The position numbers and the translations under genes were made by a program. 64,000 bases of DNA from the NCBI GenBank assembly GCA_965214015.1, contig CBDCAS010000018.1, forward strand, positions 1-64,000. The letters are read 5' to 3'. How positions within the stretch are numbered: position 1 is the first letter of the stretch; every line of letters begins with the position of its first letter. The notes under the pieces are model-generated. The model searched no databases and had not been told where the DNA came from. It worked only from the letters and a program-made list of their open reading frames with translations. This document shows positions 1-8,979 of this stretch, piece by piece. The stretch comes from CBDCAS01 sp965214015 (GTDB lineage: Bacteria > Pseudomonadota > Gammaproteobacteria > Coxiellales > Coxiellaceae).

Positions 1-168
1 GTTGAAACCGTCATTGATCAATTAAAAAATATTAGTCAGATAGAACACTCTCGTCATCGTAGTCCTGTCAATTGTAGGGTTAACATCCTGGCTGGATTAG
101 TCGCTTATTCTTTACAAACTAAGAAGCCTTCTTTATATTTGAATAACAATTTTTCAATCTTAGCATGA
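1..168 (+). CDS. IS982-family transposase, C-terminal 55 residues (partial)
   Basis: Frame 1 is open from the first base to TGA at 166-168. The translation carries the family's C-terminal signature: the catalytic Glu followed by a run reading ETVIDQLKNISQIEHSRHRS, then a conserved tail. It differs from the C-terminus of the other copy by one residue (Thr for Pro in the SLQTKK stretch). The N-terminal part, with the first two catalytic Asp residues, lies outside the window, so whether this copy is functional cannot be judged. Confidence 0.85.
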   Translation, partial: VETVIDQLKNISQIEHSRHRSPVNCRVNILAGLVAYSLQTKKPSLYLNNNFSILA

Positions 169-186
169 GTTAGGTCGAACTCACGT
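1..186 (+). mobile_element. Truncated right end of an IS982-family insertion sequence
   Basis: The window opens inside an IS element. Bases 1-186 match the 3' end of the copy at 59744-60753, read in the opposite orientation. I see a single substitution between them in the coding part, at base 118 (A here, C in the other copy). The terminal bases at about 173-186 (TAGGTCGAACTCACGT) are the same inverted-repeat end found at 59744. The rest of the element lies left of the window, so this copy may be complete outside it. With the right-hand copy it forms inverted repeats about 59 kb apart. Confidence 0.85.
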
Positions 187-630
187 TAGTTAGCCACAAT
201 TAGAAATAGGCTACGGAAAATTATCCTTCTTAAGGTTTAAAGACAAGTTTTAGATATTAGTGGGCCGTGCTATAGCGCAAGAAAATCATCGAGAATTAAC
301 CCATTGCATACAACAAAAAAACTATAGTCGTGAAAAATTAGAAAAAAGGATCTTAGCTGCCAACAGTTCTTAAATACTTCTACAATATCAAAAATTCTAT
401 TAGCAGATAATCTTTTACAAGATAGAAAAGAGTCCAAATCAACAGCCCAACTCAAATATTAATAGAGCGACGCCTACAAGATAGCAGCATTACTTACGTA
501 ATTTTCATAATCTGTAAGTTAAGTTGCATCAATCCTCATAGTTTATTTTATAAAAAATTAGCGTACTTATCATTAAAAGATGCTTTTTTTAACAGTATAA
601 ATACATCCATATCAATTTTTCTAATAAAAA
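187..630. other. Gene-free stretch with decayed coding-like sequence
   Basis: About 440 bp lie between the IS end and the stop of the first glycan gene with no convincing gene. On the plus strand there are short protein-like stretches in shifting frames: 260-373 (GTG start, reading VGRAIAQENHRELTH at its start, ending in TAA at 371-373), then about 376-462 in another frame, and about 460-590 in a third. This pattern suggests a pseudogene broken by frameshifts next to an IS. A 61-codon minus-strand open frame (270-455) overlaps it and may be only its antisense. An AT-only stem (AATTTTT/AAAAATT, 614-632) overlaps the end of the operon but lacks the G+C of a typical terminator. I cannot name the ancestor. 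Confidence 0.35.
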
Positions 631-1758
631 TTACATTAATTTCTGATATAAAGATAATGTTTCTTTATTAATAAGAGAATCAGAAAAACAAGCAGCCACA
701 AGATTTCGACCACATTGTCCCATACGCTGACATCGTTTAGAATCCTTTACCAATTGTGCAATACTATAGGCTAATGCATCAGGATTTTTGACCTCGACCA
801 ATAAACCATTCTCACCATGAACCACAATATCACGACAACCTGGCACATCAGTAGCAATAATGGGTCGACCACACGCGGCTGCTTCAATTAAAACGCGCGG
901 CACTCCTTCACGATAAGAGGGTAAACACACTAGATGACAATGCGAAAATGCCAACTGGATATCTGGTTGAAATCCCCAATATTCGACTAAACCACTTTCT
1001 ACCCAAAGAGTTAATTGCTGCTCTGAAATAGCAGATGGATTGCCAAAATCAAGCTCACCTGCTAATACCATACGGATACTTAATTGACGATGCAATCTAC
1101 TAGCAGCTTGCACAAATTCACCAATACCTTTCTCCCACAATAAACGGCTGGGTAGTAACACTACCGGCTTTGAAGCACTTAACTGAGGTAATAAACGATA
1201 TTGATTTAAAGAAACACCTGAACCTCGAATCACAACACTCATTTTGGGCTTTAATAAGTGACTTTGAATAAATTCACGCTGATCTTCATGATTTTGAAAA
1301 ATAACACGCATATTGGGATGATGAAAAGCACTATAAAAACCAATTCTAGAGATCCCTCTTAATAGTTTTATTCCTATCGTTTGAGCAATAAACAAATGAC
1401 CTAAACCTGTCACTGCATGAACTACTGCTGGGACTTGTGCCAGTCGCGCAGCAATACCTCCATATATAATCGGTTTAATTGTGAGATGATGCACTAGCAC
1501 TGGTTTTAAAGTACGATATAATCGAAGCAGAGAATAAAAAGATTTGAGTTCATACCATGGATTTAAAGTACCCCGATTGAAAGGAATCGGATGAAAATAA
1601 AAACCCAACTTAGCCAGATACTCAAAATAATCTGACTGTGGTGGTGCTGCTACATGAATCTCATAACCTGCTTGTTGGGCTGCTTTTGCTAAAGAGAGAC
1701 GATGCGACAAGAAAAAAGAGAGGCGATTTACTACAAAAACTAAGCTTCTTTTTTTCAT
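631..1758 (-). CDS. Glycosyltransferase, GT4 family
   Basis: This 375-residue GT-B protein has a Rossmann-like N-terminus and a C-terminal nucleotide-sugar domain. The GT4 motif EGVPRVLIEAAACGRP lies near residue 280 with the usual E-x7-E arrangement. Family knowledge makes it a retaining transferase using a nucleotide-activated sugar at the cytoplasmic membrane face. The N-terminal pattern (VNRLSFFLSHRLSLAKAA) resembles transferases acting on polyprenyl-diphosphate-linked sugars of the PglA/WbpH type, but donor and acceptor cannot be read from sequence. It is the last gene of the glycan locus, 18 bp after the preceding asparagine synthase. Confidence 0.85.
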   Translation of the reverse strand: MKKRSLVFVVNRLSFFLSHRLSLAKAAQQAGYEIHVAAPPQSDYFEYLAKLGFYFHPIPFNRGTLNPWYELKSFYSLLRLYRTLKPVLVHHLTIKPIIYGGIAARLAQVPAVVHAVTGLGHLFIAQTIGIKLLRGISRIGFYSAFHHPNMRVIFQNHEDQREFIQSHLLKPKMSVVIRGSGVSLNQYRLLPQLSASKPVVLLPSRLLWEKGIGEFVQAASRLHRQLSIRMVLAGELDFGNPSAISEQQLTLWVESGLVEYWGFQPDIQLAFSHCHLVCLPSYREGVPRVLIEAAACGRPIIATDVPGCRDIVVHGENGLLVEVKNPDALAYSIAQLVKDSKRCQRMGQCGRNLVAACFSDSLINKETLSLYQKLM

Positions 1759-1776
1759 TAGTTAATGACCTTAGTG

Positions 1777-3693
1777 CTAAAAAGTATTCTCTAACCAGCA
1801 TTGAAACATCAACAGATTCCACAGGCAATACTGCTCATTGGACTGTCCTGATTGGTGAGCAAGCCATTTTTTTTCAATTAATTGGGGATTAAAATACCCT
1901 TGTTTTTTTAAAAATACAGGATCTAATAAATCATTAGCCCATGATTGCAAGGGGCCTTTTAACCAATCACCAATAGGGACACCAAACCCTTGTTTAGGAC
2001 GATCGATTAAAGTAGCAGGAAGATACTTTTTGAGTATATTTTTTAAAATTTTCTTACCCGACTGCCCTGCTACTTTATAAGCGAGAGGCAGGTGCCAAGC
2101 AAACTCAACGATACGATAATCTAATAAAGGCGCTCTTACCTCTAAACCCATTGCCATTGAAGCACGATCGACTTTCACTAAAATATCATCGGGTAAATAG
2201 TGATGAGCATCCAGAAACATCATACGATGTGTTAAATCTAAATGAGATTGTTTGAAAAAGTCTCTGATCTCGCTTAATCTTTCTTCATTGCCCTGGAGTA
2301 GGCCACTTGTTGGATCATACCATGATGAAATTAAATCAGTATACATATCTGCTGGATTCTGATGTCTTAATAAAGAAGCAACTCGCATCATTCGATCCTT
2401 TTGATAAGAACCCACCCATCGATTAGATACAGTCGATAATAAATAAGTAATCATTTTTGAGCACATTGGTCTTAAAATAGAAGGTAAACATCTAAAATAA
2501 CGCCATAATACAGGCAGCCAAATATGTCGATGATAACCAGCAAACCATTCATCACCCCCATCACCTGAAAGTGCTACAATCACGTGTTGACGCGTTAATT
2601 GTGATAATAAATAAGTTGGAATTTGTGATACATCAGAAAAAGGTTCATCATAAACAGAGGGTAATTTAGGAATAATATCACATGCTTGCTGAGCTAAGAT
2701 ATAATGCTCTGTATGCTCTGTGCCTAAATGCATAGCGACTGCCCGAGCGGCATGTGCCTCATTATACGCTGCTTCCTTAAAACCAATAGTAAAGGTTTTA
2801 ATAGGCTGAGTTGATTGCGCTTGCATCAATGACACCACTAACGAAGAGTCAATACCCCCTGATAAAAAAGCACCCAGTGGCACATCCGATACTCTCCTTA
2901 AGCGAACCGCCTCTTTTAACAAAGTCTCTAATTGCTCTTCTGCTTCTTTAGATGAACCTGAAAAAAGAGTATGCTGCGCTGATTCAGCAATTAATTGATG
3001 GTTCCAATAACACATAGGTTCTGAAAGATCACCATGATCCAAGGATACTACTAAGAAATGAGCAGGTAATAATTTGAATGTCTCTTGATATATGGATAAT
3101 GGGGCAGGCACATAGTTTAAACGGATGTAAGAAGCTAGTGCATCATGATTAATATTGGCTTGAAAAAATGGATGTCGGCGCAAAGCTTTTAGCTCAGAGG
3201 CAAAAAAGAAATAATGGCCTTGCCGAGCATAGTAGAGAGGTTTTTGACCTAAACGATCACGAATTAAATACAATAAATTTAATTGTCGATCGAATAATGC
3301 AATAGCGAACATCCCATTAATTTTTTTTATAGTTTTATCAATACCCCAATAAGAAAAACAAGCAATTAGTACCTCAGTATCTGAATGACCGCGAAAACAT
3401 GCTCCTTTCTGAATCAGCTCCTGACGCAAACTCTGAAAATTATAAATTTCACCATTAAAGCTCATCACATAACGCTGATCTGGAGAGCACATCGGCTGAT
3501 GACCTTGATGACTGCCATCAATAATGGACAGGCGCTGATGGACTAAAGCAATACCCTGTGCCCGATCAGCCCAAAGACCTTGATGATCAGGACCACGATG
3601 ATCAATTGCATTGCCCATGATCCTTACCATATTCTGCAAATCCAGATCAGCTAAGGATCGTGATAGATCAATAAATCCAGCAATACCACACAT
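1777..3693 (-). CDS. asnB: Asparagine synthase (glutamine-hydrolysing), glycan-amidation type
   Basis: This is a full-length 638-residue class II glutamine amidotransferase. Cys2 (MCGIAGF) is the glutaminase nucleophile, NGEIYN near residue 80 belongs to the same domain, and SGGIDSS at 278-284 is the PP-loop of the synthetase domain. Within polysaccharide loci such proteins (for example WbpS and WbtH) are thought to amidate uronic-acid sugars rather than make free asparagine. That role is inferred here from the neighbours. The start overlaps the stop of the upstream glycosyltransferase by one base (TAATG), which implies translational coupling. It is one of three asparagine-synthase-type proteins in the locus. 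Confidence 0.88.
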   Translation of the reverse strand: MCGIAGFIDLSRSLADLDLQNMVRIMGNAIDHRGPDHQGLWADRAQGIALVHQRLSIIDGSHQGHQPMCSPDQRYVMSFNGEIYNFQSLRQELIQKGACFRGHSDTEVLIACFSYWGIDKTIKKINGMFAIALFDRQLNLLYLIRDRLGQKPLYYARQGHYFFFASELKALRRHPFFQANINHDALASYIRLNYVPAPLSIYQETFKLLPAHFLVVSLDHGDLSEPMCYWNHQLIAESAQHTLFSGSSKEAEEQLETLLKEAVRLRRVSDVPLGAFLSGGIDSSLVVSLMQAQSTQPIKTFTIGFKEAAYNEAHAARAVAMHLGTEHTEHYILAQQACDIIPKLPSVYDEPFSDVSQIPTYLLSQLTRQHVIVALSGDGGDEWFAGYHRHIWLPVLWRYFRCLPSILRPMCSKMITYLLSTVSNRWVGSYQKDRMMRVASLLRHQNPADMYTDLISSWYDPTSGLLQGNEERLSEIRDFFKQSHLDLTHRMMFLDAHHYLPDDILVKVDRASMAMGLEVRAPLLDYRIVEFAWHLPLAYKVAGQSGKKILKNILKKYLPATLIDRPKQGFGVPIGDWLKGPLQSWANDLLDPVFLKKQGYFNPQLIEKKWLAHQSGQSNEQYCLWNLLMFQCWLENTF

Positions 3694-4844
3694 TATGTAA
3701 GTTCAGCATATAATTGACGATAAGCATTAAGACAGCTATCTAATGAAAACTTAGCCTCAACGCGTCTTAATGCGGCTCTACCCATGTACTCACGCAATGT
3801 TTTATTCTCTATTAACTGCAAAATAGCCTGCCCTAGTGCTTTAGGATCTTTAGAGGGTACCACTAAACCGGTTTCATTATGTATAACAGCCTCATTATTG
3901 CCTCCTACATCAGTGACTACCATGGGTAAACCAGCAGCCATCCCCTCAATAATACTATTTGAAAAACCTTCCTCATGGGAGCACAGAATACCGATATTAG
4001 AAATGGATAAAAGAGCAGGCACATCATCACGTTGATTCAGCCATTGTATATGCAAAGCTATATCATGTTGAATGGCATAATTACATAAGCTTTGCAAACA
4101 ACCTTCATCACGACCTACACAGAGTAATATCCAGTCCTTTGGCAATCTCTTTTTAATAAGAACTAGTGCTTTTAATAAATCCATATGCCCTTTATAAAAA
4201 AATAAGTTCGCAACAATAGTCATTACAAGGGCATTCTCTGAAATACCTAATGAGGATCGAGTTGTTACTAATGGATCACAAGGTCTATAAGATTGAACAT
4301 CCAAACCATTATAAATAAGACGTAATTGATCTCTTTTAACCATTTCTTCATTGAGAAGCTGATTTAAAATCCGTTTAGAATTTGCCACAATAAAGCTTGT
4401 CTTTCTCTGTAAATACTGCTCCCATTTCGCTAAATAAGGATGTTTTTTTTGATAAAAATTCATACTACGACGACTCATAATTAAATAGGGTCGTCTCGTT
4501 ATATACGCACACAGTCCTCCTAAAATATAAGGACCTGGTAGATAACAATGCACAATATGAGGACGATAATATAAATTCAATAATAATAAACGCCCTACTG
4601 ACACTGCATAAGCACACAAGCGTCCTAAACCACCTAATCGGTGCAAGCATTGAGCCACATAGGATCCATAGACTTTCACTCCTTTTGCTTTCAAAAACTG
4701 AGTCATGATACCCCGCTGGTGCGTGGTATAAATAGCAATTTGGTATGAACTCCCTTGCAGCTTAGGAAAAATACGCCGAATATGATTCTCAGTACCACCC
4801 ACATTTAAACTACTCACAACTACTAGAATTTTTTTAAGCCTCAA
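3693..4844 (-). CDS. Glycosyltransferase, GT4 family
   Basis: This 383-residue protein starts with the GT4-typical KKILVVVSSLNVGGTENH (glycine-rich loop) and carries EEGFSNSIIEGMAAGLP in the C-terminal domain, the E-x7-E nucleotide-sugar motif. It should transfer a sugar from a nucleotide donor onto the growing glycan in the cytoplasm. Donor and linkage are unknown. Its start overlaps the end of the upstream double glycosyltransferase by 11 bases, and its stop shares one base with the start of the downstream asparagine synthase, so the three are probably co-translated. Confidence 0.87.
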   Translation of the reverse strand: MRLKKILVVVSSLNVGGTENHIRRIFPKLQGSSYQIAIYTTHQRGIMTQFLKAKGVKVYGSYVAQCLHRLGGLGRLCAYAVSVGRLLLLNLYYRPHIVHCYLPGPYILGGLCAYITRRPYLIMSRRSMNFYQKKHPYLAKWEQYLQRKTSFIVANSKRILNQLLNEEMVKRDQLRLIYNGLDVQSYRPCDPLVTTRSSLGISENALVMTIVANLFFYKGHMDLLKALVLIKKRLPKDWILLCVGRDEGCLQSLCNYAIQHDIALHIQWLNQRDDVPALLSISNIGILCSHEEGFSNSIIEGMAAGLPMVVTDVGGNNEAVIHNETGLVVPSKDPKALGQAILQLIENKTLREYMGRAALRRVEAKFSLDSCLNAYRQLYAELT

Positions 4845-7095
4845 AAACTACCTCCCACTGTGGTAGCACTGATGCTATAGAGAATGGTGCCAGAGATTTT
4901 TTTGCATTAGCTACTATCGATTGGCTTAAGTTAGGCTCATTTGCCAATCTAAGCAATGACTCTGCCAATGCTTTAGCATCGTTAACGGGGACAACCAAGG
5001 TATTATCCTCATGCTTCATAAAATCAAGAGGGCCAGTTAAGGCATCGCTAATCACAGTGGGTATCCCAACTGCCATTGCCTCTAACAAAGCATTCGGCAT
5101 ACCTTCATAACACGAAGGCATTGCATAAATATGCGCTGCAGTCAAATAAGGAAAAGGATCTACATACCCTTTTAGATGCACTGCATGAGCTAATCCCAAT
5201 TGATCAATCTGAGATTCTAATTCAGTACGTAGAGCTCCCTCACCCAAAATTACAAGCTGCCATTGTGGATTGTTTTGATAAAATAAAGCAAAGGCATCAA
5301 TCAATACATCATAGGCTTTTTGCCTATGCAAGCGACCCACTGCTACTATTGTTAACTTCTCCAAGTGAATAGGCCTGATATTCTCAGGCAATACCACTGG
5401 ATTAGGCACATAATGACAACGTGATGGTTCAACAAAGGAGATCATATTCATTATAGCCGAACGACTATTTGCGGTGATAATATTAGCACAAGGATAACAT
5501 TTTCTTCTTAGATACTCCCAAACACGATTGAGCTTTTGTCTTGAAGGGTCGTTACGTTCTGAAATAATCAAGCGACACGGTAGCCTGCGTGTAGCAAGCA
5601 CCGTCAGAATATTAGTTGTGGTTAAAAAAGATAAGACAGAGGCTGGTTTGAGCTGCTTGATCACCTGACGAATACGATAAATACGACCTATATTAGCGAT
5701 CACTCCTCTGCCAATATGACAAGAAGACACCCTACCTCCTAAAACGAGGCGATCTACCAAAGCAGGTAACTCTACCTGATCAAACGCTACATCATCAAAA
5801 GTTAACACCACAATTCGCCTACCATGATGCACCCATTGTTTCAAAAGACGTTCTAATACCTTTTGACTGCCACCACCTCGTAAATCACTAATCACAATCG
5901 CTAAATCATAAGGCTTTAATAATACCCTCTCTCGTTTTATTCGTTGATCCCAGGTGTCAATTTTTTGGGCTAGCTGACGTATTTGCCTTTGATAGTGAAG
6001 AATTAAACCTGGCTGATCAATTAAACTCTGCAACTGTTTTGTTAAATTACTTAATAATGCCTCTTGACCCAAAGAAATAATAGCATTTTCAGGAATAAAT
6101 TGATGAGTCTCTACATCAATACCTGTTTTCCGATCTGCTTTAGGGACTATCAGACATAAACCACAACGAACGGCCTCTAAGACAGTATTGGTTAAGTTAC
6201 CATGAGTATTTAACGAAATTAGAATATCATTCTGTAATAGCAGTGATAAAATTTTAGAATGAGGGAGCACACCGTGTAATTTAAATCGCCGATCATTGTT
6301 TATCTTCTTTTCAATTGTCTCAAATAACTCGCCTTGCCCCACGACATCAACGTGTATTTTATCGAGATAGGTATCAGGAAGGTTTAATATTGCATCTACT
6401 ACCTGATCTATTCTTTTTAGATAATTAAGTCGACCCATCAAAACAATCCGAACCGGTGGTGAGATATATCGAGAATGTTGTGCTACTAAATCGACACCAT
6501 TGACCCAACATCGTCGAGGTGTTCGAGGATTTAAGGTATGCTGCATCCAAGATTGACCTGGACTCCCATCACGTGAACACAAGACCATTTGAAATGGTGA
6601 ACGATAAGCCCAACGATAGAGATAATGTGGCAATGCGGGCCGACTGCGCATAATCTGCAAAGAGGGAGGTACTCCTAATAATCGTAAATACACTCGAACA
6701 GGACTAAAACGCGCTATAGTTGCAGCTAATAATATATTAGCACGATCAATATAGACTAAATCAGGTTGATTCTTTTTAACATACCAATAAACATGCCAAC
6801 ATTGGCATAGCTCAGAGATATAAATACGTAGACGTCCTAGAAGGCTCGGTAAAGTATCAGGACCTGAGAGGATTTTAATTTTAGCGAATAAACCCTTAAT
6901 AGATAAATAGCGATTTAAATATTTAGGATCAATCGCCTCTCGATGCTTTAAAGTAAATATTATATTTAATTGCTGCTCTTTATCTAAAATATCAATCATA
7001 CGATAAATTGCCGGAGTTCCTTCTGGCTCCCATCTTCCTTTTTTAATGCTCGATACAAAGCCTGACATCAAGCGAGTTATCATTACTATTTTCAT
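4834..7095 (-). CDS. Double-domain glycosyltransferase (two GT4 units fused)
   Basis: The 753 residues are about twice the usual GT4 length and hold two complete-looking modules. The first (about 1-390) has a GT-B C-terminal half with GNLTNTVLEAVRCGLCLIV. The second (about 395-753) restarts with a glycine-rich loop (AIVISDLRGGGSQKVLE) and ends with the classical EGMPNALLEAMAVGIPTVIS. The second module is the better match to canonical GT4. The first lacks the glutamates at the usual positions and may have a different donor or be structural. One polypeptide probably adds two consecutive sugars or works processively. The start lies 50 bp after the preceding asparagine synthase gene. Confidence 0.85.
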   Translation of the reverse strand: MKIVMITRLMSGFVSSIKKGRWEPEGTPAIYRMIDILDKEQQLNIIFTLKHREAIDPKYLNRYLSIKGLFAKIKILSGPDTLPSLLGRLRIYISELCQCWHVYWYVKKNQPDLVYIDRANILLAATIARFSPVRVYLRLLGVPPSLQIMRSRPALPHYLYRWAYRSPFQMVLCSRDGSPGQSWMQHTLNPRTPRRCWVNGVDLVAQHSRYISPPVRIVLMGRLNYLKRIDQVVDAILNLPDTYLDKIHVDVVGQGELFETIEKKINNDRRFKLHGVLPHSKILSLLLQNDILISLNTHGNLTNTVLEAVRCGLCLIVPKADRKTGIDVETHQFIPENAIISLGQEALLSNLTKQLQSLIDQPGLILHYQRQIRQLAQKIDTWDQRIKRERVLLKPYDLAIVISDLRGGGSQKVLERLLKQWVHHGRRIVVLTFDDVAFDQVELPALVDRLVLGGRVSSCHIGRGVIANIGRIYRIRQVIKQLKPASVLSFLTTTNILTVLATRRLPCRLIISERNDPSRQKLNRVWEYLRRKCYPCANIITANSRSAIMNMISFVEPSRCHYVPNPVVLPENIRPIHLEKLTIVAVGRLHRQKAYDVLIDAFALFYQNNPQWQLVILGEGALRTELESQIDQLGLAHAVHLKGYVDPFPYLTAAHIYAMPSCYEGMPNALLEAMAVGIPTVISDALTGPLDFMKHEDNTLVVPVNDAKALAESLLRLANEPNLSQSIVANAKKSLAPFSIASVLPQWEVVFEA

Positions 7096-7145
7096 CGATA
7101 CTATTATTCCAAAAAAACAAGTAAATACATATACAACTACTATTA

Positions 7146-8969
7146 TTAAAGATTAAAAATACGATGCCATAGTTCAAGATGGGCTAGTGTGATAATAGAT
7201 TTAGCATAGTGATTATTTCCTTTTTTAAAATCAATCAATGCTTTATTCATAAATTGATAGTTATAGATACCACGCTGTCTTGTTTTATGATCATTTAATA
7301 AATTGACAAAATAACCTAAAGTATTTTTATCACGATACCAACTAAATAATGGCAATCGCAGGCCATTTTTGCGACGATAAACAAGAGTATGTGGCAAATA
7401 ACTAAGAGCACATTGCTTTAATATTGATTTTCGTTCACCACCATACATTTTAAAATGAGCAGGAATTGAATTCACATAGGAATACAGTTTTTGGTGACAA
7501 TAAGGCACACGTGCCTCAATCGAATATGACATTGATAACTTATCCTGTCGATCTAAAACTGAACTAATATAGGTTAACTGATCATAAATTAATATACTAT
7601 TGATATAATTAGTATTGATCAAATGAGCATAAGCTAGTCTTTGTGAGTTATGAACTAGATCACTGTTGAAAAATAAGTTAAAATAATGATCTTCCTGCTG
7701 GCGATGCGTATTTAATATTAAATGTTCATTAAGTAATTTTTTCAATGTTTTAAATTTATATAAATCAGGCAGCCAATTTAGATTAATTTTATATTTTTGT
7801 AATTGAAAAATAATATTCTGTAAAAAATTTGGTTTATGGCGCCAATAACCACCAAATAACTCATCAGCCCCTTCACCTGTTAACACTACTTTAGATACTT
7901 CACGAATATGGCGACATAATTCCATTAAAAATACACAACCAGAATGAACAATAGGTGCTTCCATATGATAAGTTGCTCGCTCTAGTTGCATAGCATAATC
8001 AGCCGCTTGCATATAAATACCGTGATGCTGTGTACCACAGCGTTGCACAACCTCTTTTTGAAAAAAGGATTCATCAAAATGTGCTCCTTGCAACTCAATA
8101 GAAAAAGTATTTAAACATTGATTTGATTGAGACAGAACACTTGTTAAATAGCTTGAATCTACACCACCACTTAGCTGAAGAGAATAACCTACATCAGATC
8201 GAGTATGCAAAACAAAACTATCATTTAACATTTTTTTAGTTTCTAAAATAATATTATTAATATCATTTTTCAATGGATCTTCTAAAAATGTTTTTTTTAA
8301 ATCAAAATAAGTATATTTATTAATCGTGTTTTTTGGCTCTAAATTTATTGTCCAATAACTTCCTGGCAATACTTTGATAACATTTTTAAAATGTGTTCTA
8401 TCGCCTGCAAGATATCGGAATTTAAAAGACTCATAATAACAATCAGAATTAGCTACTAGAGGAATCACTTTAGAAAATGCTTTAATTTCACTAGCAAAAT
8501 AATAAAAATTACTATCTTCTGTAAAATACAGTGGTTTTATTCCTGGGAAATCTCTAGCAATATATATTTTTTTCTGCTCTAAGTCGGCAATAATAAAAGC
8601 GAACATACCAATAAATCGATGAACACAGTCAGCACCCCAATGGATATAAGACTGAAGTAATACCTCTGTATCTGAACGACCTAAAAAAGTCACACCTTGT
8701 CTTATTAATTCTTCTCTTAATTCAATATAATTAAAAATCTCACCATTAAAGACACAAACAAAACGTTTTTTTAGATCAAACATAGGTTGATTTCCATACG
8801 TCGTTAAATCAATAATAGACAGACGTCGAAAACCTAGTCCTAACCACTGATTATAAAAATAACCTTCTGCATCAGGACCACGATGCACAATTTTATCATT
8901 CATTTTTCTTAAAACATCAGGATCAATACCACTTTTTCTCTTTCTAATTAAAGCGACAAACCCACACAT
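7146..8969 (-). CDS. asnB: Asparagine synthase (glutamine-hydrolysing), second copy
   Basis: This 607-residue protein has Cys2 (MCGFVAL), NGEIFNY near residue 75, and the PP-loop SGGVDSS at 267-273, so both the glutaminase and the ATP-dependent synthetase halves look intact. It is clearly diverged from the copy at 1777-3693 and is more AT-rich, which suggests separate acquisition rather than recent duplication. It lies 10 bp downstream of the third family member. It probably amidates a carboxylated sugar or other glycan acid in this locus (inference). Free asparagine synthesis cannot be excluded. Confidence 0.87.
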   Translation of the reverse strand: MCGFVALIRKRKSGIDPDVLRKMNDKIVHRGPDAEGYFYNQWLGLGFRRLSIIDLTTYGNQPMFDLKKRFVCVFNGEIFNYIELREELIRQGVTFLGRSDTEVLLQSYIHWGADCVHRFIGMFAFIIADLEQKKIYIARDFPGIKPLYFTEDSNFYYFASEIKAFSKVIPLVANSDCYYESFKFRYLAGDRTHFKNVIKVLPGSYWTINLEPKNTINKYTYFDLKKTFLEDPLKNDINNIILETKKMLNDSFVLHTRSDVGYSLQLSGGVDSSYLTSVLSQSNQCLNTFSIELQGAHFDESFFQKEVVQRCGTQHHGIYMQAADYAMQLERATYHMEAPIVHSGCVFLMELCRHIREVSKVVLTGEGADELFGGYWRHKPNFLQNIIFQLQKYKINLNWLPDLYKFKTLKKLLNEHLILNTHRQQEDHYFNLFFNSDLVHNSQRLAYAHLINTNYINSILIYDQLTYISSVLDRQDKLSMSYSIEARVPYCHQKLYSYVNSIPAHFKMYGGERKSILKQCALSYLPHTLVYRRKNGLRLPLFSWYRDKNTLGYFVNLLNDHKTRQRGIYNYQFMNKALIDFKKGNNHYAKSIITLAHLELWHRIFNL

Positions 8970-8979
8970 ACGCTAATAC

